Below, piece after piece: positions 25,229 through 33,004 of a DNA stretch of 64,000 bases. Numbering within the stretch: position 1 is the first letter of the stretch; each line of letters begins with the position of its first letter. The notes beneath the pieces are model-generated. The model saw nothing but the letters and a program-made list of their open reading frames with translations, was not told the DNA's origin and made no database searches. Source of the stretch: Actinoplanes sp. L3-i22. Lineage in GTDB: Bacteria; Actinomycetota; Actinomycetes; Mycobacteriales; Micromonosporaceae. Both the position numbers and the translations under genes were made by a program. The DNA lies in assembly GCF_019704555.1 (NCBI RefSeq), contig NZ_AP024745.1, positions 8,068,501-8,132,500 on the forward strand, in the 5' to 3' direction.

Positions 25229-27547
25229 GTGAGCGACGACGTCGCCTTGCGGCCGGTCCGGCCGGCCGTCCGCGCCATCGCCGCCTGGCTGCTGGCCGGT
25301 CTCAGCCTGCCCGCCGCCGCGCTGGTGGGGACCCTGCGCGGGGCGCCCGCCAGTACCGCCTACCTGATCGTCACCCTGATCTGCGTGCTCGCCGGCGCCG
25401 CCGGGGTCCGGCACAACCTGGCCGCCGGGCAGCGGCGCCCCTGGGTGTTCATGCTGGCCGCGCAGGGCCTGTCGGTGGCCGGCCAGCTGATCCGGGTGGT
25501 GCCCGGCGGCCCGGCGCCGGTCGCGAACGCGCTGCTGCTGCCCAGCTATCTGCTGCTCACCGCGGGCGTCCTCGACCTGCTCCGGCGCAGCCGGGCCGCC
25601 GAGGACGAGCCGGCCCGGGTCGACGCGGTGCTCCTCGGCCTCGGCTCGACCCTGGTGGTGTGGTCGCTGTGGGTCGAGGACTGGCTCGCCGGCCCGGACC
25701 CTCGATGGCCGGACCTGGTCGCCGCCGTGCTGCCGCTGGCCGCCGCGCTCCTGGTCATCATCGTGCTGCCGATGCTGCTGCTGGGCCGGGTACGCGCCCC
25801 GGCGATGTGGTTCTTCGCCGCCGGGGGCGCGGCGCTGCTGGCCGGCGACGTCCTGATCGCGGTCCGCGGATGGGTCCCGGACGGGCCCGGCGTGATCGGG
25901 CTGAACGTGATCGGGGCGGCGATGCTGATCGCGTACGCCACGAACTCGGCCTGCATGCTGCACCCGACCGTGGTCGCGCTCACCGAGCGGGTCCAGTCCC
26001 GCTCCTGGGACCTGCGGACCTCCCGTACCGCGGCGATCACGGCCGCGCTGTGCGCCCCGACCGTCCTGGCCGTCGTCGCGCCGCCGGACACCACGACGTT
26101 CGCGCTGGTCCGGGCCGCGCTCTCGCTGGCCCTGATCGCCACCGCGGTGGCGCGCATCGTCCGGGCCAACAACTCCCGGGCCCGGGCCGAGACCCAGGCC
26201 CTCTGGCAGGCCGGGCACGACGCGCTGACCGGGCTGCCGAACCGGGAGTCGCTGACCACGACGCTGGCCGGGTGGGACGCCCGCGAGGTCAGCGTGCTCT
26301 TCCTGGACCTGGACCGGTTCCAGCTGATCAACGACCACTGGGGGCACGAGGTCGGGGACGAGCTGCTGCAAGCCGTGGCCGGGCGGATCCGCGGGGAGGT
26401 ACGGGCCGAGGACCTGCTCTGCCGGGTGGGCGGGGACGAGTTCCTGGTCGCGCTGACCGAGCCGGCCGAGCCGATGGCCGCGCGCCTGCTCGCGGCCCTG
26501 GCGGCGCCGGTCCCGCTGTCGGTCGGGTCGGTGGACGTGACGGCCTCGATCGGGATCGCCCGCTCCGCGGCCGTTCGTCCCTCCCAGGACCAACGCTCCC
26601 AGGACCAGCGCTCCCAGGAGCGGGGGCTTCTCGGGCGGGCTGATGCGGTGGAGCTGATCCGCGACGCCGACACCGCGATGTACCGGGCCAAGAGCTCCGG
26701 CCGCAACCGCTACACGATCTTCGACCTCGCCCTCCGCGACCGGATCCGCACCCGGATCATCGTCGAGCGCGCGCTGCGCGGTGCCCTGGCGAACGGCGAG
26801 CTCGACGTCCACTACCAGCCCATCGTCGACCTGCGGACCGACCGCGTGGACGGCTTCGAGGCGCTGATGCGGTGGACCCACCCCGAGCTGGGCGCGGTCT
26901 CGCCGGTCGAGTTCATCCCGATCGCCGAGGACACCGGCCTGATCGTCGAGTCCGGCGCCTGGCTGCTGGCCGAGGCATCCACCCGGATGCGCGACTGGCG
27001 GGCCGGCGACGACGGCCCCCGGCACGTGTCGGTCAACCTGTCCGTCCGGCAGCTGCGCGAACCCGGCCTGGCCGACCGGGTCGCGGACATCCTGACCCGG
27101 ACCGGCCTGCCCCCGGACGGCCTCTGGCTGGAGGTCACCGAGTCCGGCCTGATGGAGGACCTGGACAGCTGCCTCGCGGCGTTGCACCAGCTCCGGGACC
27201 TGGGGATCACGCTGTGCATCGACGATTTCGGCACCGGGTACTCGTCGCTCAGCTACCTGCAGCGCCTCCCGGTCGCCATCGTCAAGATCGACAGGGCCTT
27301 CATCGCGGGCGTGGGCGACGGCGGCGCCGACGAGTCGATCGTCCGGGCGGTGCTCGCCATGTCCCAGGCCCTGGGTCACCGGGTGGTGGCGGAGGGGGTC
27401 GAGACCGCGGCCCAGCGGGACTGGCTGCGCGCCAACGGCTGCGACTTCGCCCAGGGCTGGCTCTACGGCCGCCCCCAGCCCGCCGACGCCATCCGCCTGA
27501 CCACCGCCGCTGCCACCGCTGCCGCCTCGGCCGCCGAAATATCCTGA
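25229..27547 (+). CDS. Membrane GGDEF-EAL protein downstream of glgC
   Basis: The protein is about 772 residues with many N-terminal hydrophobic helices (about 10-310), a GGDEF domain (GGDEF at about 401) and an EAL domain (EAL at about 544). RAED lies five residues before GGDEF, a full I-site. The EAL set is complete (VNLS, EVTES, DDFGTGYSS, KIDRAF, EGVET). A SQDQR repeat of three units interrupts the C-terminal part of the GGDEF domain at about 451-466. The start is uncertain: GTG 25229 or 25226, with no clear Shine-Dalgarno. It is a paralogue of the gene at 21633 but differs in I-site and loop. Confidence 0.9.
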   Translation: MSDDVALRPVRPAVRAIAAWLLAGLSLPAAALVGTLRGAPASTAYLIVTLICVLAGAAGVRHNLAAGQRRPWVFMLAAQGLSVAGQLIRVVPGGPAPVANALLLPSYLLLTAGVLDLLRRSRAAEDEPARVDAVLLGLGSTLVVWSLWVEDWLAGPDPRWPDLVAAVLPLAAALLVIIVLPMLLLGRVRAPAMWFFAAGGAALLAGDVLIAVRGWVPDGPGVIGLNVIGAAMLIAYATNSACMLHPTVVALTERVQSRSWDLRTSRTAAITAALCAPTVLAVVAPPDTTTFALVRAALSLALIATAVARIVRANNSRARAETQALWQAGHDALTGLPNRESLTTTLAGWDAREVSVLFLDLDRFQLINDHWGHEVGDELLQAVAGRIRGEVRAEDLLCRVGGDEFLVALTEPAEPMAARLLAALAAPVPLSVGSVDVTASIGIARSAAVRPSQDQRSQDQRSQERGLLGRADAVELIRDADTAMYRAKSSGRNRYTIFDLALRDRIRTRIIVERALRGALANGELDVHYQPIVDLRTDRVDGFEALMRWTHPELGAVSPVEFIPIAEDTGLIVESGAWLLAEASTRMRDWRAGDDGPRHVSVNLSVRQLREPGLADRVADILTRTGLPPDGLWLEVTESGLMEDLDSCLAALHQLRDLGITLCIDDFGTGYSSLSYLQRLPVAIVKIDRAFIAGVGDGGADESIVRAVLAMSQALGHRVVAEGVETAAQRDWLRANGCDFAQGWLYGRPQPADAIRLTTAAATAAASAAEIS
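26581..26625 (+). repeat. 15-bp in-frame repeat inside the GGDEF domain
   Basis: Three imperfect copies of CTCCCAGGACCAACG encode SQDQR-SQDQR-SQERG. They fall after the SIGIA strand of the GGDEF domain and before the helix starting ELIRDAD, so they lengthen a surface loop without breaking the frame. Confidence 0.85.
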
Positions 27548-27654
27548 AAAATCCGGCATCGCTGCCGCGAACGAGGGCCGCTCGGACGAGCAATCGGCGG
27601 TCGGGAGATTCACGCCGTACCCAGGAATGGTCTTGAATTTGGTGGGAGCGAGGG

Positions 27655-28644
27655 TCAGGACCGGTCGCGCAGGGTGGCGGACGGGGAGACGCCGAATCGG
27701 TCGCGGTACGCCCCGGCGAACCGGCCCAGATGGGTGAAACCCCACCGGTAGGCGACCTCGCTGACGCTCGCGGTGCCGGGATCGGCCCGGGTCAGCTCGG
27801 TGTGCACCCCGTCGAGCCGCAGCCGGCGAAGATAGGTCATCGGCGACATCCCGACGTGCTGCCGGAACGAGTCCTGCAGCACCCGGATCCCGACGCCGGC
27901 GATCATCGCCAGGTCCCGCGAGGTGTAGTGCCGCGACGGCTCGGCGTGCATCACGTCCAGCGCGCGTTTCACGGTCCGCGGACGGTACGGCCCCTGCAGC
28001 CCGGCCGGCTCCTCGCCGTACGGATGCTCGACCGTCAGCGCCAGCCCGCTGACCACCATGTCCCGCCAGCGGGCCGCCATCCGGGGCTGGGAGGCCAGCC
28101 CGTCCGTCCCGCGCAGCTCGGCCAGCAGCAGCCGGACCAGCGCCACCCAGGTCCGGCCCGGGCCGTCCACCAGGTCGAAGCTGGCACCCAGCAACAGCGG
28201 GGAGACCACCTGCTGGTCGAGGGCGGCGTCCAGCTCGCGTTCCAGGGCGCCGCGCTCCACCTTGACGCTGAGCAGCCGGCAGGAGCCGGGCCACTCCAGC
28301 TCGATGTCGCCGGTGGGCCGGAACACCGCGGCGCGGGTCGGGTCGGCGAGCACCATCGTGCCGCGGTGCCAGGAGCGGAGCACCCCGGTCAGCGGCACGA
28401 GCACGTGGTACGACGTCTCCAGCCCGGCGATCGAGACCCGGATGTCGGTGCCGTACCCCACTTCGCCGACCGTGATCGGCCCGAGCTCCACCACGTCCGC
28501 GTTGAAGTCGAACCGGCCGGGGTCACCGACCGATTCGATCCGCAACGGCTCGTAGTAGATCTTGCGGCAGAAGGCGCGGGCCTCCTCCATGTCGGTGGTG
28601 CGCAGCGCGACATGGACCGGAACATCGACCGGAAGACCCGCCAT
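27655..28644 (-). CDS. AraC family transcriptional regulator
   Basis: The 329-residue regulator has the same architecture as the one at 8724-9680: an N-terminal AraC-binding-2 domain (about 15-190) and a C-terminal AraC helix-turn-helix pair (about 225-325) with YTSRDLAMIAGVGIRVLQDS and YRWGFTHLGRFAGAYRDRFG. Sequence identity between the two appears highest in the DNA-binding half. ATG start at 28644. It is convergent with the GGDEF-EAL gene and lies just after the His-rich gene on the same strand, nine bases away. The effector is unknown. Confidence 0.93.
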   Translation of the reverse strand: MAGLPVDVPVHVALRTTDMEEARAFCRKIYYEPLRIESVGDPGRFDFNADVVELGPITVGEVGYGTDIRVSIAGLETSYHVLVPLTGVLRSWHRGTMVLADPTRAAVFRPTGDIELEWPGSCRLLSVKVERGALERELDAALDQQVVSPLLLGASFDLVDGPGRTWVALVRLLLAELRGTDGLASQPRMAARWRDMVVSGLALTVEHPYGEEPAGLQGPYRPRTVKRALDVMHAEPSRHYTSRDLAMIAGVGIRVLQDSFRQHVGMSPMTYLRRLRLDGVHTELTRADPGTASVSEVAYRWGFTHLGRFAGAYRDRFGVSPSATLRDRS

Positions 28645-28653
28645 CGTTCCACC

Positions 28654-29037
28654 CTAGACCGAAAGCAGGGTCCTTCCCGGTACGGCGTTCTCCGGCCAGG
28701 CGAACTGGGCGACCGCGCCACCGCGCACCTCGATCTCGGTGAGCGGCTCACCGCCGTCGGCCCAGATCGCGTACCGGCCCTCGGCCAGCCCGTCGATGAC
28801 GACACAGTAGGTGACGCCGCCGCGGATGTAGCGGGCCCGGACCGCGGCGTGCTGCCGCTGTTCGGGGGTCGCCACCGGGCTGATCTCGATCTCGTGCCCG
28901 TGGAACCGGGCCGACGTGTCGATGATCAGCGCGCCGATCGAGCCGCCGATGTTCAGCATCACGGTGCCCTGCCCGGAGGGGGCCAGGGTGTGGTGGTGAT
29001 GCGCATGTCCGTGACCGTGATCGTGCGAATGGCTCAT
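28654..29037 (-). CDS. Small protein with His-rich N-terminus, coupled to the DUF4331 gene
   Basis: The 127-residue protein opens with nine histidines in the first 16 residues (MSHSHDHGHGHAHHHH), a likely metal-binding tail. The rest is strand-rich (TVMLNIGGSIGALIIDTS, GGVTYCVVIDGLAEGRYAIW) with no membrane helix. The ATG overlaps the DUF4331 stop (ATGA), so the two are translated together. I recognise no named family for the domain. A role in handling metal for, or with, the DUF4331 protein is inference. Confidence 0.85.
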   Translation of the reverse strand: MSHSHDHGHGHAHHHHTLAPSGQGTVMLNIGGSIGALIIDTSARFHGHEIEISPVATPEQRQHAAVRARYIRGGVTYCVVIDGLAEGRYAIWADGGEPLTEIEVRGGAVAQFAWPENAVPGRTLLSV

Positions 29038-30425
29038 GACGGCACCGAGAATCCATCGAAGGGGGTACCCAGGTACGGGAACTTCTTCAGCAGACCCGAG
29101 CTCACGTTCTTGATGCTCAGGCCCTGCTCGACGAGCGCCGCCGCGGCGTCCGGCTTGAACTCCTTGTCGACCAGCGGCAGGGTCACGCCGGCGATCGCCC
29201 GCAGCGAGATGGAGACCACGTCGTCGGCGATCCGGCGGCCGTTCGGGAAGCCCTGGATGTCGCCGCCGACCACACCGAACGCGTTCGGCTTGGCCGCCGG
29301 CGGGATCGCCGTGTTCAGCCGCAGCACGTCGGCCTGCACCTTGCCGGTGTTGTTCTGGAAGCCGTCGATCAGGCCGGACGGGATGCCGGTGAGCAGGATC
29401 GCGAGCAGGTCGGCCCGGTCCTTCTTGAGCTTGTTCTGCGCGGCCAGGTTGTCGAACAGACCCGGGTAGAGCACCGGCAGCAGGCCACCGAGCTCCGGGG
29501 TGGCGACGAACTCGGCGAACCGCTTGTCCTCGCTCGGCGGCAGGCTGTTCCACTTGTCCTTCTGCGCCATCGGGACGATGACCTCGTTGAACAGCGGGTT
29601 GCCCAGCCGGGAGACCTGGACCTGCGGGCCCACGTAGACCTCGCCGCTCTTGTCGTCGCCGCGCACCTGCACCTGGCGGCGGCTGGCCGAGGTCCACACG
29701 CCGATCACGGCGGCGGCGTCGTCGGCCTTGACCCGCTTCTTGCCGTCGCGGCGGACCATGTCCAGCGGGATCTTGATCGCGATGCTGTGCACGTTGGTCT
29801 GGTCGGTCGCGTTGACCGCCTTGCCGGCGTAGTTGAACAGCTTCTGGCCGACCAGGTGCTTGTCCTGGAACGGGCGCAGCGTGCCCAGGTCGAAGATCGA
29901 GCCCAGGTCGACGAAGAACGCGTCGGCGCGCTGCCCGGCGAAGACCGTCTCGCGGCTCTTCAGCTTGTGCACCGCGTCGGCGGCCAGGCCCTCGTAGTCC
30001 GGGATGGAGATCTTGCCGACGTTGCAGGGCGGACACGGCAGCTTCTTGGCCAGCACGGTCTGCTTGCCGTGGCTGTCGACCTTGGTCACCGAGAAGAACT
30101 GCCGCCGGTTCCAGTTCTCACTGTCCAGCGACTCGATCTGGCCGGTGTTGTAGAGGAACGTCCGGTCGTTGCGCAGCTCGGTCACGAACCGGAACTGGTA
30201 CGTGATGTCCGGCCGGGCGTCGCCGTTCGCGTCGATGTGGATCTCGTAGAGCACGTCGTCGCCGAACTCGAAGAAGTTCGGGCCGCTCGCCGGAATCTGC
30301 AGCGGGACGTAGTTCGCGATGATGGTGACCGTGTCCGGATCGTCGGGACTGACGAACGCGTATAGGTCAGAACTGTCGGCGACCGGGTCCTTGCTGATTT
30401 CCGGCGCTTCGCGGTGAGAAGACAT
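29034..30425 (-). CDS. DUF4331 domain protein
   Basis: The protein has 463 residues and starts with the family signature MSSHREAPEISKDPVADSSD, followed by LYAFVSPDDPDTVTIIANYV and FGDDVLYEIHIDANGDARPD. Several Asp/Asn-rich loops suggest metal or ligand binding. Two close Cys residues (PCPPCN, about residue 132) are conserved-looking. No signal peptide is visible, although the neighbouring small protein at 30445 has one. ATG 30425 has GGAGG nearby. The function of the family is unknown. It is the central gene of a three-gene minus-strand run from 30720 to 28654. Confidence 0.93.
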   Translation of the reverse strand: MSSHREAPEISKDPVADSSDLYAFVSPDDPDTVTIIANYVPLQIPASGPNFFEFGDDVLYEIHIDANGDARPDITYQFRFVTELRNDRTFLYNTGQIESLDSENWNRRQFFSVTKVDSHGKQTVLAKKLPCPPCNVGKISIPDYEGLAADAVHKLKSRETVFAGQRADAFFVDLGSIFDLGTLRPFQDKHLVGQKLFNYAGKAVNATDQTNVHSIAIKIPLDMVRRDGKKRVKADDAAAVIGVWTSASRRQVQVRGDDKSGEVYVGPQVQVSRLGNPLFNEVIVPMAQKDKWNSLPPSEDKRFAEFVATPELGGLLPVLYPGLFDNLAAQNKLKKDRADLLAILLTGIPSGLIDGFQNNTGKVQADVLRLNTAIPPAAKPNAFGVVGGDIQGFPNGRRIADDVVSISLRAIAGVTLPLVDKEFKPDAAAALVEQGLSIKNVSSGLLKKFPYLGTPFDGFSVPS

Positions 30426-30444
30426 TTTTGCGGAATCCTCCGGG

Positions 30445-30720
30445 TCAGCGAGCGGCCTTGAGCAGCTGGGCAACGAGTTTCTTGTCGGTCACGGTCTTCT
30501 TCGAGTTGCCGGAGAAGACGTCGATCGTGCCCTTTTTGGCGTCCCGTACGGAGATGACCAGGGGGGATCCGTCCGAGGACGACGTGGTCTCGTTCTCCCC
30601 GGCGAGGCTGATCCCGGCGACCGAGACGGCCGAGACCCCGACACCTGCCGCGGTGAGCGCCAGCATCCGGCGGCGGTTGAACCGCGGGAATGCCTGAGCA
30701 CGGTAACGACTACGACTCAT
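30445..30720 (-). CDS. Small exported protein with twin-arginine-like signal
   Basis: A 91-residue protein whose N-terminus has three arginines at 16-18 (FNRRRMLALTAAGVGVSA) followed by a hydrophobic stretch, which looks like a Tat signal or anchor. The mature part is about 50 residues, with two short strands and a Lys-rich helix. It is 19 bases upstream of the DUF4331 gene, on the same strand. The mature region resembles no family I know; it may be a partner of the DUF4331 protein. Confidence 0.78.
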   Translation of the reverse strand: MSRSRYRAQAFPRFNRRRMLALTAAGVGVSAVSVAGISLAGENETTSSSDGSPLVISVRDAKKGTIDVFSGNSKKTVTDKKLVAQLLKAAR

Positions 30721-30858
30721 GCTGGGCCTTTCGTCTGTTGGGGGCCGGACGGGCGTTGCAGTTGTCGACGCCGGTGATTACGTGAATGGAGATCGAGGAG
30801 TTCAAACATTTTTTCCAGGTACTTCCCAGGACCACGAGATAGGCCCGTGATGCGCTGC

Positions 30859-31749
30859 TCAGAGGCCCGAACGACGCCTGCGGGTGAGGAAACCGATCGC
30901 CAGGGCGACCAGTCCGGCCGCGAGCGCTCCGCCGATCAACCAGTGACCCACCGTGTTCGGCTGCTCCTCCGCGGGGCTGTTCGCCGCGGCGAGCACCGGG
31001 TCCGCGCTCACCGCCGCGGTCGTCGCCGCCACCGTCGCCTCCGGAGCCGGCGAGGTGGTCGCGACCGTGGTGGTCGGCACCGGCGCGGCCTTCTTCGTGA
31101 CGGCCGGCGCCGACGACGCCTTGACCGCCGCCGGGAAGACCAGATCGGAGCACGAGTAGTAGGTGTCCGGGGTGCTGGAGGTCTCCCACACCACGTAGAG
31201 CATCTGCCGCCCGGTCCGCTCCGGCAGCGTCACCGACATCCGGTACGAGCCGCCGGTCAGCGGCGGGTCGGTGAACGTGCCGATCGGCTTGCTGCCGAGG
31301 TCGTCCCAGGTCAGCTTCTTCAACGGGCTGTAGCCCGGCCTGGTCAGGAAGATCCGGAACTGGCCCTTGTGCGGGATGGTCCCCTCGTACTGGATCGGCA
31401 GTTTCTGCCCGGACTTCACCGCGGTCGACGGGAAGTCGTCGCGGGCCAGGTCGAGTCCCTTGTAGTTGTCGAGGCCGCCGCTGCAGAGCTTCCCGTCCGG
31501 CACGACGTCCCGGTCCTTGCCGTTCACGTTCGCGATCCGCAGGTTGTCGAACGCGCCGATGAACCCGTTCGTGGCGACCTTGGCCGCCTTGCACGCCGCC
31601 GCCGAGGTCTTGATGCCGTTGCCCGCGCAGGCGGCGGACCGGCTGATCGGGGTGATCGGGGCGCCGTGGGCGAGTGCGGGCACGGCCGGTACGGCGAAGG
31701 GCGCCACCGCGAGAAGCAGAGCGGCGGCGCGGAGGCGGCGGACGGACAC
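30859..31749 (-). CDS. Membrane-anchored lytic polysaccharide monooxygenase (AA10)
   Basis: This 296-residue protein has a signal peptide (1-27) cleaved after PALA so that His28 becomes the N-terminal copper ligand. The second histidine-brace ligand is His127 in GTIPHKGQFRIF. SRSAACAGNG and WDDLGSKPIGTF also fit AA10 enzymes, which oxidatively cleave chitin or cellulose. After the catalytic domain (to about 205) come a Pro/Ala/Thr-rich linker and a C-terminal transmembrane helix (about 267-287) with a RRRRSGL tail, so the enzyme should stay on the cell surface. GTG start at 31749. Confidence 0.93.
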   Translation of the reverse strand: MSVRRLRAAALLLAVAPFAVPAVPALAHGAPITPISRSAACAGNGIKTSAAACKAAKVATNGFIGAFDNLRIANVNGKDRDVVPDGKLCSGGLDNYKGLDLARDDFPSTAVKSGQKLPIQYEGTIPHKGQFRIFLTRPGYSPLKKLTWDDLGSKPIGTFTDPPLTGGSYRMSVTLPERTGRQMLYVVWETSSTPDTYYSCSDLVFPAAVKASSAPAVTKKAAPVPTTTVATTSPAPEATVAATTAAVSADPVLAAANSPAEEQPNTVGHWLIGGALAAGLVALAIGFLTRRRRSGL

Positions 31750-31773
31750 GGGATTCCCCCAGGCGGGTCACAC

Positions 31774-31792
31774 GACCGGGACGTTCCCGGTC
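31774..31792. promoter_or_regulatory. Inverted repeat between the AA10 and FKBP genes
   Basis: GACCGGGA-CGT-TCCCGGTC is a perfect 8-bp inverted repeat 25-43 bases upstream of the AA10 start, in the divergent intergenic region. It could be a regulator site for either gene; no partner is known. Confidence 0.4.
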
Positions 31793-31884
31793 ACCCGGGG
31801 ATACGGAGATCCGGCACCGCTCGTTCAGCGAGCCCCCGGCTGTGATTGCATGACCGAGTCCGGTAACACCATTCGGGAGGACCC

Positions 31885-32253
31885 ATGAACAAGCCCGACG
31901 TCGGTCAGATCCCCGACGAAGCGCCCGCCGATCTCGTGATCGAGGACATCGTCGAGGGCACCGGCCCGGAGGCCAAGCCCGGCGAATTCGTCAGCGTCCA
32001 CTACGTGGGTGTCGCCCAGTCCACGGGCAAGGAGTTCGACGCCTCCTACAACCGTGGCGAGGCGCTCGGTTTCCGGGTCGGTGGCCAGCAGGTCATCGCC
32101 GGCTGGGACCAGGGCGTGGCCGGCATGAAGGTGGGCGGCCGGCGCAAGCTGACCATCCCCCCGCACCTGGGCTACGGCGCGTCCGGCGCCGGCGGCGTGA
32201 TCAAGCCGCACGAGACCCTGATCTTCGTCGTGGACCTGGTCGAGGTGCACTGA
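31885..32253 (+). CDS. FKBP-type peptidyl-prolyl isomerase
   Basis: The 122-residue cytosolic enzyme catalyses proline cis-trans isomerisation in proteins. It is a single FKBP domain: VSVHYVGVAQSTGKEFDASY, then GWDQGVAGMKVGGRRKLTIP and HLGYGASGAGGVIKPHETLI, with the usual pocket residues. No signal peptide is present. The ATG at 31885 has GGGAGG upstream. It faces the membrane protein gene at 32265 and ends eleven bases before that gene's stop. Confidence 0.95.
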   Translation: MNKPDVGQIPDEAPADLVIEDIVEGTGPEAKPGEFVSVHYVGVAQSTGKEFDASYNRGEALGFRVGGQQVIAGWDQGVAGMKVGGRRKLTIPPHLGYGASGAGGVIKPHETLIFVVDLVEVH

Positions 32254-32264
32254 TTCCCGGCTGA

Positions 32265-32912
32265 TCAGGAGGGCCCGGGGGCGTCCCCGGGCCCTTGGAG
32301 CAGACCCGACAGCCCGGCGGCCTCCTCCGCCTCCAGCCGCGCGGTGGTCGCCTCCTCCTCGGCGAACCGGGCCTCCTCGGCCAGCACCTCGGCGGCGACC
32401 TCGGCCACGTGCGCCGCGCGCCGCTCCTCGACCGCCTCGACCAGCGCCGCCGAGTAGCGCAGCTTGGCCTCCTCGATGTCCTGGTCCATCTGTTCCACCT
32501 CGGCCTCGTCCGGCCGGGTGTGGTGCCAGATCCGGTTCAGCTGGTCCACCGTGATGTCGCCGCGCCGGTACGCCTCCAGAGCCGCCCGCTCCACCAGCGT
32601 GCGGCTCTCGTCCTTCGGCCCGGTCCACGCGTCCCACTTCGCCCGCTGATAGCGCTCCTCGGCCTCGTCGCGTACGTCGTTCGCCTCGGTCGCCCGTTCC
32701 CGTGCCTCGTCGGCAGCCGCGACCGCACGCTGTGCCGCCGCCCACACCTCACCGGCGCCGCTCTCCAGCTCCACGACCTCCGGCGCCATCTCGGGCGGCG
32801 GAGGGGCGGGCGCGCGACGGCCGGCGAAGACGGCCATCCCGCCGAGCGCCAGCACGGCGAGCAGGAGCAGCGCCAGCGAGATCCGCGCTGCCTCGATCCC
32901 CGTTCCACTCAC
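32265..32912 (-). CDS. Single-pass membrane protein with long coiled coil
   Basis: The 215-residue protein has one N-terminal transmembrane helix (about 9-30), a Pro-rich hinge (APAPPPPEMAPE) and an Ala/Glu/Arg-rich helical domain (about 45-205) that should form a coiled coil. The cytoplasmic or extracellular side is not certain. The GTG start at 32912 and its ribosome binding site fall inside a 12-bp hairpin, listed separately, so translation may be controlled. I recognise no family; similar small anchored coiled-coil proteins act as scaffolds, but no role can be assigned. Confidence 0.83.
   Translation of the reverse strand: MSGTGIEAARISLALLLLAVLALGGMAVFAGRRAPAPPPPEMAPEVVELESGAGEVWAAAQRAVAAADEARERATEANDVRDEAEERYQRAKWDAWTGPKDESRTLVERAALEAYRRGDITVDQLNRIWHHTRPDEAEVEQMDQDIEEAKLRYSAALVEAVEERRAAHVAEVAAEVLAEEARFAEEEATTARLEAEEAAGLSGLLQGPGDAPGPS
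32271..32294. terminator. Hairpin between convergent genes, within the 3' end of the minus-strand gene
   Basis: GGGCCCGGGG and CCCCGGGCCC form a perfect 10-bp stem with a GCGT loop. It lies just after the FKBP stop and inside the last codons of the gene at 32265-32912, so it can end plus-strand transcription and may also affect the minus-strand message. No U-run is present. Confidence 0.6.
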
Positions 32913-32940
32913 GTTCCTCGACGCTAGTAGGAACGTGAGT
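32907..32940 (-). promoter_or_regulatory. Start-site hairpin over the ribosome binding site and GTG
   Basis: On the minus strand, ACTCACGTTCCT (32940-32929) pairs perfectly with AGGAACGTGAGT (32918-32907) across a 10-base loop. The 3' arm contains the AGGAA ribosome-binding element and the GTG start codon of the coiled-coil gene, so the folded message would block initiation. It may alternatively be a DNA operator. Confidence 0.6.
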
Positions 32941-33004
32941 CAGACGCACATCGGGGGTTCGTCCTCGGGAGCCGGGGCGGGCGGCCACGGCTCGTCGATC
33001 GGGA

